A DNA stretch of 64,000 nucleotides from Petasospora fabianii. Its lineage: Eukaryota; Ascomycota; Saccharomycetes; Phaffomycetales; Wickerhamomycetaceae. The stretch covers positions 1,136,651-1,200,650 of the forward strand of contig CP048718.1 of NCBI GenBank assembly GCA_022641835.1. The letters run 5' to 3'. Positions 57,347 through 64,000 of this stretch are shown here, piece after piece. Numbering within the stretch: position 1 is the first letter of the stretch; the number at the start of each line of letters is the position of its first letter. The notes under the pieces are model-generated. The model made no database searches and was not told the DNA's origin. It saw only the letters and a list, made by a program, of their open reading frames with translations. Made by a program: the position numbers and the translations under genes.

Positions 57347-60199
57347 ATGGGTGTCCCAGCTCTTTTCCGTTGGTTATCGAGGAAGTACCCAAAGATCATT
57401 TCGCCAACTCTCGAGGAGGAGGCCAAAGTGGTTGATGGTGTCCTTATGCCTCCACAGTACTCCAATCCAAACCCTAATGGTGAGCTCGATAACTTGTACT
57501 TGGATATGAACGGTATTGTTCACCCATGCTCTCACCCAGAGAACAAACCGGCACCAGAGACCGAAGATGAAATGCTCCTCGCTGTCTTCGAATATACCGA
57601 TCGTGTACTCAACATGGCTAGACCTCGTAAAGTTCTTATGATTGCCGTTGATGGTGTTGCCCCAAGAGCCAAGATGAATCAACAGAGATCAAGACGTTTC
57701 AGAAGTGCACGTGATGCCCAGATCCAGGATGAAGCTAGAGATAAACTTGCACAGGAGACTAAGGACTTTGGTGAGGTGATTGAAGAGTCTATCAAGAAGA
57801 AGAAGACATGGGATTCCAATGCTATTACTCCAGGTACACCATTTATGGATAAGCTTGCCCTTGGTCTCAGATACTGGACCGCATACAAGCTTGCTACTGA
57901 CCCAGGCTGGAAGGATCTCCAGATCATCATTTCTGATGCTACCGTCCCAGGTGAAGGTGAGCACAAGATTATGAACTTTATTCGTTCCCAAAGATCTGAT
58001 ATCGAATACAACCCAAACACTAGACATGCTATCTATGGTCTTGACGCCGATTTGATCTTCTTAGGTCTTGCTACTCACGAACCACACTTCAGAGTCCTCA
58101 GAGAGGATGTGTTCGCCCAGGACAACCGTTTCATGTCCTTAAAGGATCAGATGAACATGACAGAGGAGCAGAAAGCTCGTCTTCATGAGGAGGATTCGAA
58201 AAAACCATTCTTGTGGTTGAACATTAACGTGCTCAGAGAATATTTGGAGATCGAGCTTAACATCCCACGCTTGTCATTCAAGTTTGATTTGGAGAGAGCC
58301 ATTGACGATTGGGTCTTCATGTGTTTCTTCTGTGGTAACGATTTCTTACCACATTTGCCATCTCTTGATGTCCGTGATAACTCTATTGACTTGCTCGTGA
58401 GTCTTTGGAAACAGTCCTTACCAAGAATGAAGACTTATATCACATGTGACGGTACACTCAACTTGGAGAACGTTCAGATCTTGCTTAGTGCCCTTGGTCC
58501 TCGTGAAGATGACATCTTTAGAGCCAGACAGGCACAAGAACAACGCAGAGCTGGATTTGACAAGAGACGTAAGACCCAACAGCAACAGGAAAGAACTGTC
58601 AATAACCACTTTTCAAGTAACATTACCAAGGGCAAGGATAGAGGTACTTTTAAACCAGTGGACAACATTCCAGTGTTTGACGTTGATGGAAACTCTGTCG
58701 GTAAAGTGAATATGACCAACAGTGATGCTGTGAAGATGAGAACACAGGTGACTCTCGCAGGTATGGGTGATGATAAGGCTCAAAAGGAGTTGGAGCAACT
58801 CAATGCTTCAAATGCGGGATCGACTGAACCTACTGAAGTGAAACCAGAGGTTGTTGAGTCTGCTAATAAGGCCAATCTCAGTGCTGCTGCTGCTTTGAGA
58901 CAGCAATTGCTGACAAACAAAACAAATAAGGAGAGTTCTTCATCCACTTCTTCGGTGGTTCCGGAAAAACGCAAGGCATCCGAGGAATCACCATCCAATA
59001 GTGCCTCTGAGCCAGGCTCACCTATCCCTGCTCACCTTGATGATGAAGATCCAGTGAAGCTTTACGAACCAGGCTACCAAAACAGATACTACAAGTCTAA
59101 ATTCCACATCACAGACGCTGAGGTTCCTGAATTCCGTAATCAGGTTGTTAAGCACTACGTTGAAGGTATTTCCTGGGTCTTGCTCTACTATTACCAAGGT
59201 TGTCCTTCTTGGAACTGGTACTATCCATATCATTATGCTCCATTTGCATCTGACTTCATGAGTGTTGAGCTCAAGGATCTTAACATTGAGTTCATCCAAG
59301 GTGAACCATTCTTGCCATACGAACAATTGATGTCTGTGCTTCCAGCTGCTTCTGGTCACACATTACCACCAATTTTCCGTCCATTGATGTCTGAGCCGGA
59401 CTCTCCAATCATTGATTTCTATCCAGAAGACTTCCCGATCGATATGAATGGTAAGAAAGCTTCATGGCAAGGTATTGTATTACTTCCATTCATTGATGAG
59501 AAGAGACTGCTGGATGTCGTTCGTGCACAATATCCAAAGCTCACAGATGCCGAAAGATCACGTAACGTTCGTAAGAATGAAGTGTTGGTGGTATCGAAGC
59601 ACAATCCAAATTACAACAAGTACGCCAAGATTTACCAAGATAAAGACATTCATGAAGTAGATTTCCACTTCCATAAGTCTTCTCTTGCCGGTATTGTCTC
59701 TGCTAATGCCGGTTATGACCTAGAAGGTGTTCTTGATTGTCCAGTCAAAGGTGATCATGCATACACTGATATTCCAATGAGTCTCTTCATGCAGTTGGAC
59801 TACGAAATGCCCCGCAAGACCACTGGTAAATCCATCATTCTCACTGGATACATCAAACATCGTCCAGTGCTTACGCAGGAGGATAAGGACGCCATTATTT
59901 ATGGAAACAACAATAATAATGGCCGTGGTGGTGGCCGCAGAAACTACTATAATGCCCAACAGACAGCCGAGAATATCATTGAAGTTGGACCATATGGTGA
60001 TTCACACTACTCTGTGCGTTTCGGTGGGTTTAAATCGTTCTTGCTGCTTGCTCAACAACACCAGGCTGGACTTCAGAAGCAACAAAGAGTTAAAGACTTC
60101 ATGCAAGGTCAGGGACACCACAACAGGTATGAGAACCCAAATAGGTATGAGAACCCAAACATGCCACGACCATCCAGAAACGGTGTTCTCAGACGTTAA
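57347..60199 (+). CDS. RAT1: nuclear 5'-3' exoribonuclease Rat1 (Xrn2)
   Basis: The 950-residue nuclease begins MGVPALFRWLSRKYPKI and has the XRN catalytic domain: LYLDMNGIVHPC, the DGVAPRAKMNQQRSRRF block, SDATVPGEGEHKIMNFIR, YGLDADLIFLGL and CGNDFLPHLP. The second conserved region is also present (YYKSKFHITDAE, EGISWVLLYYYQGCPSWNWYYPYHYAP), which distinguishes Rat1 from Xrn1. The C-terminus has NNNN, RGGGRRN and a duplicated RYENPN. Rat1 works in the nucleus in transcription termination and rRNA and snoRNA trimming, with Rai1 as partner. Confidence 0.96.
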   Translation: MGVPALFRWLSRKYPKIISPTLEEEAKVVDGVLMPPQYSNPNPNGELDNLYLDMNGIVHPCSHPENKPAPETEDEMLLAVFEYTDRVLNMARPRKVLMIAVDGVAPRAKMNQQRSRRFRSARDAQIQDEARDKLAQETKDFGEVIEESIKKKKTWDSNAITPGTPFMDKLALGLRYWTAYKLATDPGWKDLQIIISDATVPGEGEHKIMNFIRSQRSDIEYNPNTRHAIYGLDADLIFLGLATHEPHFRVLREDVFAQDNRFMSLKDQMNMTEEQKARLHEEDSKKPFLWLNINVLREYLEIELNIPRLSFKFDLERAIDDWVFMCFFCGNDFLPHLPSLDVRDNSIDLLVSLWKQSLPRMKTYITCDGTLNLENVQILLSALGPREDDIFRARQAQEQRRAGFDKRRKTQQQQERTVNNHFSSNITKGKDRGTFKPVDNIPVFDVDGNSVGKVNMTNSDAVKMRTQVTLAGMGDDKAQKELEQLNASNAGSTEPTEVKPEVVESANKANLSAAAALRQQLLTNKTNKESSSSTSSVVPEKRKASEESPSNSASEPGSPIPAHLDDEDPVKLYEPGYQNRYYKSKFHITDAEVPEFRNQVVKHYVEGISWVLLYYYQGCPSWNWYYPYHYAPFASDFMSVELKDLNIEFIQGEPFLPYEQLMSVLPAASGHTLPPIFRPLMSEPDSPIIDFYPEDFPIDMNGKKASWQGIVLLPFIDEKRLLDVVRAQYPKLTDAERSRNVRKNEVLVVSKHNPNYNKYAKIYQDKDIHEVDFHFHKSSLAGIVSANAGYDLEGVLDCPVKGDHAYTDIPMSLFMQLDYEMPRKTTGKSIILTGYIKHRPVLTQEDKDAIIYGNNNNNGRGGGRRNYYNAQQTAENIIEVGPYGDSHYSVRFGGFKSFLLLAQQHQAGLQKQQRVKDFMQGQGHHNRYENPNRYENPNMPRPSRNGVLRR

Positions 60200-60534
60200 A
60201 TCTCGGTTTGAAGGACTTCCTGTATCATATCCTTTAATGACTATTAGCTTATGATCATTCCCAATCAGATTATAACTATAAATCGTAGAGAATAGCTCAT
60301 TTTAGTATCACTTATGTAGCTCTCGTACTCAAATTTACGCTTGGCTAGGTGTCATTAGGCGATTCACTCAGCGTAACTTTCAGAACCTGGGGATCACGGT
60401 TTTTTTTTTTTTACCTTTGGAGCGTTCTCTTACATCTTGATATATTTATGTACTTATATATATATTGCCTCTTTTGACCAGTTGTTTGTTAGCATAAGCT
60501 TACTTCTCGTGTACCTCACCATATACATACCACT
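60200..60534. other. intergenic region RAT1-MTO1
   Basis: This 335-bp tandem-gene spacer has a run of T near 60400-60413 and AT-rich promoter sequence with TATATATATT near 60457. No gene is seen. Confidence 0.6.
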
Positions 60535-62571
60535 ATGCTTTCACTTCGCACACGGCTGAGGCCCCAGACTCTTCTGCGACAGAGTCATCTCCGAACCACC
60601 CTCACACGAAACATCTCCATCACGTCTGATCTCCAGGCAGCTATCGATGCCTCTCGTGAACTACCCGTCGTTGTTATCGGTGGAGGACATGCTGGTTGCG
60701 AAGCTGCATCCGGTGCTGCTCGTGCTGGTGCTCATACGGTTCTGATCACTCAGGATCTGGAGAAGATTGGAACATGTTCATGTAACCCATCGATGGGTGG
60801 TGTTGGTAAGGGAACCTTGCTGAGAGAAGTTGATGCACTTGATGGTGTTGCTCCAAAAGTTGTTGATAAGGCTGGTGTTCAGTTTAAAGTACTGAACAGC
60901 TCTCGTGGTCCTGCTGTTTGGGGTCCAAGAGCTCAAATTGATCGTGCTATTTATCTCAGAGAGATGCAAAATGTCTTGAACAACTATGAGAATTTGGAGC
61001 TCATGTCTGGGCAGGTGAAGGATATCATCATCGAGAACACTCACTCTGAAAATGGAGAGGATACTAGTGTGGTGAGAGGTATCATTCTTGAAGATGGCTC
61101 TGTATTCAAGACTTCTCGTGTTGTCATCACAACTGGAACTTTCCTTGGAGGTGAGATCCATATCGGTCTTAAGGCATTCCCAGCTGGTCGTATCGGTGAG
61201 AAGCCAACATATGGCATCTCAGAGACTCTGAGGGATGCTGGATTTAAGCTTGGAAGATTGAAAACTGGTACGCCACCACGTTTCTCCTCCAAGACGATCA
61301 ACTACTCGGGTCTCGAAGAACAACTAGGAGACGATCCACCACAAACGATGTCCTACATGAACGATAGAGTCGCCATAGATGAACAACTCAAATGCTACGG
61401 AACACGCACTACACCAGAATTGCATCACCTCATTAGTCAAAACCTTGACAAATCCATTCATATCAGAGAGACGGTTCGTGGTCCAAGATACTGTCCATCT
61501 CTCGAATCCAAGATCATCAGATTCCCAGATAAAGAGAGTCATAGAATCTGGCTCGAACCAGAAGGTCTTGACACGGACCTAGTTTACCCTAATGGTATCT
61601 CAATGACGATGCCAGAGGAAATACAACAGCAACTTGTTCGTATGATTCCAGGATGTGAGAATGTTAAGATGGTGCAGCCAGGTTATGGTGTTGAATATGA
61701 TTATGTTGATCCTCGTCAACTCAGACAAACGCTTGAGACCAAGCTCGTTAAAGGTCTGTTCCTCGCTGGTCAGATTAATGGTACTACTGGATACGAAGAG
61801 GCTGCTGCTCAAGGATGTGTTGCTGGTATCAATGCCGGTTTGAGTTTTATGGGTAAGCCCCAATTGAAATTGAGCAGATCCGATGCATACATGGGTGTGT
61901 TGATTGATGATTTGATTACAAAAGGTGTTGAAGAACCATACAGAATGTTTACTTCAAGATCTGAGTTTAGAATCAGTGTTAGATCGGATAATGCCGACTT
62001 GAGATTGACTGCTAAAGGTCGTGAAGTTGGTGTTGTTAAGGATGACAGATGGCAAAGATTCTCTTCTGATTTGAAGCAGATGCAAGACACTACTGAAAAG
62101 ATGAAGGAGACCTACTTGACATCTCATAAGTGGAGCTCACTGTTAGGTATAAATGTTGGTTCCGATCATACCAAGAAGTCTGCTTATGATATGTTGAGAT
62201 TCAACAATGTCACTGGTGATATGGTGATTAAGTCATTATCGGGACAATACCAGGACATACCAAGACGTGTGCTGAATAAGATTGAGATTGATGGCAAGTA
62301 TTCACCATATGTTCACAAACAGCGTGACTTCATTAAGGCATTCCAAAGTGATGAAAGTTTACTGTTGCCCTTGAAGTTTGATTATACCACGTTGGCATCA
62401 CTTTCGAACGAATCTCGTGATATTCTTAACAAGGTTCAACCAGAGACAATTGGTCAAGCTAGACGTATTCAAGGTGTCACACCAGCTTCTGTTTTTGAGT
62501 TGTATAGATTGGTCAAGGCTCGTCAGGATGAGATTAAGGATGAGAGAGCTGTTGTCTCTGCTATGGTTTGA
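60535..62571 (+). CDS. MTO1: mitochondrial tRNA-modifying flavoprotein Mto1 (MnmG)
   Basis: The 678-residue protein has an Arg-rich presequence followed by the MnmG/GidA fold. The FAD-binding [13 protein letters not shown] is near residue 43. [22 protein letters not shown] and the signature LKTGTPPR near residue 243 follow, then [21 protein letters not shown] near 407. With Mss1 it makes the 5-carboxymethylaminomethyl group on wobble uridines of mitochondrial tRNAs. A CTG codon encodes the Leu of GLFLAGQ, which is conserved in bacterial MnmG, showing standard decoding of CTG. Confidence 0.96.
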   Translation: MLSLRTRLRPQTLLRQSHLRTTLTRNISITSDLQAAIDASRELPVVVIGGGHAGCEAASGAARAGAHTVLITQDLEKIGTCSCNPSMGGVGKGTLLREVDALDGVAPKVVDKAGVQFKVLNSSRGPAVWGPRAQIDRAIYLREMQNVLNNYENLELMSGQVKDIIIENTHSENGEDTSVVRGIILEDGSVFKTSRVVITTGTFLGGEIHIGLKAFPAGRIGEKPTYGISETLRDAGFKLGRLKTGTPPRFSSKTINYSGLEEQLGDDPPQTMSYMNDRVAIDEQLKCYGTRTTPELHHLISQNLDKSIHIRETVRGPRYCPSLESKIIRFPDKESHRIWLEPEGLDTDLVYPNGISMTMPEEIQQQLVRMIPGCENVKMVQPGYGVEYDYVDPRQLRQTLETKLVKGLFLAGQINGTTGYEEAAAQGCVAGINAGLSFMGKPQLKLSRSDAYMGVLIDDLITKGVEEPYRMFTSRSEFRISVRSDNADLRLTAKGREVGVVKDDRWQRFSSDLKQMQDTTEKMKETYLTSHKWSSLLGINVGSDHTKKSAYDMLRFNNVTGDMVIKSLSGQYQDIPRRVLNKIEIDGKYSPYVHKQRDFIKAFQSDESLLLPLKFDYTTLASLSNESRDILNKVQPETIGQARRIQGVTPASVFELYRLVKARQDEIKDERAVVSAMV

Positions 62572-62689
62572 GAAAACAACCACATGTATATAGAAAAATG
62601 GGATTAATGATGAACGGTTAATGATAGGGCTACATTTTCTAGTAGGTCTCATTAAAATTGGTATTAACTAATATGGTCATAACGGGTCG

Positions 62690-63791
62690 TTAATTCAGTT
62701 TGTCCAAGTTCTTTTTCAGCTCCATTACGTCTTCCAATGGTAACATATCGTTAGCCAAGGACATTAATGACTCGAGATCTGATACATGTCTTTGTCTTTT
62801 CAACAATAGAAATGCATCACGAGCATTAATGACTTTCCTTGATTTGGCATGATCAGCATATGCATCAAGGTCCCGGGCAACGTTATCAAAGAATTCACCA
62901 GAGATTTCTGCAAGTACAGATGTGCATTCCTTTGGGATCTGTTTCCTGCTGCAAAACTGGGCAAACTCGAGGATACTGTTAGATGTGAGGGGGTTTTGTG
63001 AATTAGAGGTCTTGATTGTTTGTACACGTTGTCTCTTTGTACGTGTTTGTGTATGTGGTGGGGTAAGTGGTGCAAGTCTTTCAGTGTGTGAATGTTCATC
63101 ATCTGATAAGAATGGATCAATCGGTTGTTCTTCTTCTTCTTCTTCCCGGTCCTCTTGTTCTTGCTCTTCTTCCATATCATGTTGATCTGGCATGATTCCC
63201 TCAGGAAATGCAATATCTGAAAACATTGTGGATCGAGGTATAAGATCTGATGTTAGGTCTCTCCTTGTATCGATATCTTCTGGTATTAATGATGATGTGG
63301 GTTGATTAAGTCGTGCATCGAAGTAGTGATCTCCATCCGTGTCACCTGCAGTTGATGGTTTGTAGAAATCCTCATCTGGGCCATCATCTGGGAAATCAAA
63401 CGCTGGATCTAGTTGGCCGACATTATCAATTGTGTGATGTGGAGAAGAATGTACATCGGGCTCTGGTATTTCTTGATCCGATGGTTGTACATCATCATCT
63501 CTACCTCGTAGCAGTGCTCGTGAGAGCACTCTAAGAATGTTTTGAGGTGTTGTACTCTGTCTATGCGGTCTTCGTGAGGCAACAAGGTTAGCACTGACGA
63601 TTGTGGCTCTTCTTCTTCGTGATGGGGTACGCACTGGTGTCTTGGATCGAGCCCTGTATGGTGTTGCCGATTGAGAACCTGGTCTCGAAGAGACCCTTGA
63701 GGAGCGGCCCTCCTATAGTAATTGTTAGTGCGACCGAAATAGACCAAAAAACTTAGAGTATGTTACTCACCCTCACTGGTGTCTCAGACAT
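62690..63791 (-). CDS. CNN1: CENP-T/Cnn1-like histone-fold kinetochore protein (one intron)
   Basis: Exons are 63791-63771 and 63712-62690, 347 residues in all. The 7-codon first exon (MSETPVR) joins in frame to EGRSSRV. The N-terminal 70 residues are basic with repeated TP sites (TPYRARSKTPVRTPSRRRR), then TPQNILRVLSRAL. The middle is acidic with an EEQE tract. The C-terminal 100 residues form a histone fold (NSILEFAQFCSRKQIPKEC, VINARDAFLLLKRQRH), the layout of CENP-T and S. cerevisiae Cnn1. Cnn1 pairs with Wip1 and recruits Ndc80. It is convergent with MTO1. Confidence 0.75.
63713..63770 (-). other. intron of the CNN1-like gene (58 nt)
   Basis: The donor is GTGAGT at 63770, the branch site CACTAAC at 63730-63724, and the acceptor CTATAG ends at 63713. 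The intron is phase 0. Confidence 0.85.
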
Positions 63792-64000
63792 CTTATAATC
63801 AAATCAACAGCTCTAATACCGCTCTCTATTGGTTTATCCAACCTTTCCTTCTTATGTTGTATCTTTTGTTTACCTTTTTCTTTTCCCCCCCTCAATCGTC
63901 TGTCATTTATGTTCGGGTCAAGAAGAGAAATCAAGGTAACTGTGGTAACAAAAAACTATGGCAACGGAGAAAAAAAAAACATCGCGAAAAAAAAAATAAA

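Overview
The window is a gene-dense stretch of nuclear DNA from a budding yeast (Saccharomycotina). Of 34 protein genes called, most are recognisable Saccharomyces-type orthologues (for example ERG6, SUR2, RAT1, YCG1, RPN4, EST3). Intergenic gaps are short. The three introns found use GTATGT, GTAAGT or GTGAGT donors and TACTAAC-like branch points. CTG codons fall on conserved leucines in RPN4 and MTO1, so CTG reads as Leu and the CUG-Ser and CUG-Ala yeasts are excluded. I cannot name the genus.

Layout. 0-10.3 kb: LTN1 3' end, MHR1, SUR2, EST3, RML2, ATP5, a METTL25-like methyltransferase, an M28 aminopeptidase and AFG1. 10.3-11.8 kb: gene-free, with Rap1-like sites and a telomere-like C-rich tract. 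11.8-25 kb: a JEN1-type carboxylate permease, an AT-rich tandem repeat, RPN4, a GPM2-like mutase, a DHA2 drug-type transporter, CMS1, AFG3 and NPL6 (spliced). 25-31.8 kb: a mitochondrial PPR-like protein, VPS3 and ERG6. 31.8-35.9 kb: a 4-kb gap without a convincing protein gene. It holds about four tandem ~200-bp units whose hairpins differ in sequence but keep base pairing, followed by a GC-rich, hairpin-rich block; it is the best candidate for something undescribed. 35.9-47 kb: a GH76-like hydrolase, a 57-aa coiled-coil ORF, a GPHR-family membrane protein, PAL1 (spliced), PIB2, MRP1 and HST1. 47-64 kb: MRP10, UTP4, YCG1, an NBA1-like protein, a MidA/NDUFAF7-type methyltransferase, RAT1, MTO1 and a spliced CENP-T/CNN1-like gene.

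How the genes relate. There are no operons. Ten of the 34 genes act in mitochondria: ribosome (MHR1, RML2, MRP1, MRP10), tRNA modification (MTO1), proteolysis and assembly (AFG1, AFG3), ATP synthase (ATP5), an RNA-binding type factor and a MidA-type methyltransferase. Others serve telomeres, centromeres and chromatin (EST3, HST1, YCG1, NPL6, CNN1-like), rRNA and RNA processing (UTP4, CMS1, RAT1), protein quality control (LTN1, RPN4) and lipids (SUR2, ERG6). Regulatory sites visible by eye include a heat-shock element upstream of RPN4, seven TCACRTGA-type E-boxes upstream of SUR2/MHR1, Reb1-type sites at UTP4/YCG1 and HST1/MRP10, and a recurring palindromic TTTCGCGAAA motif in several promoters. 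I found no tRNA gene, rRNA, intact transposon or CRISPR array by eye.
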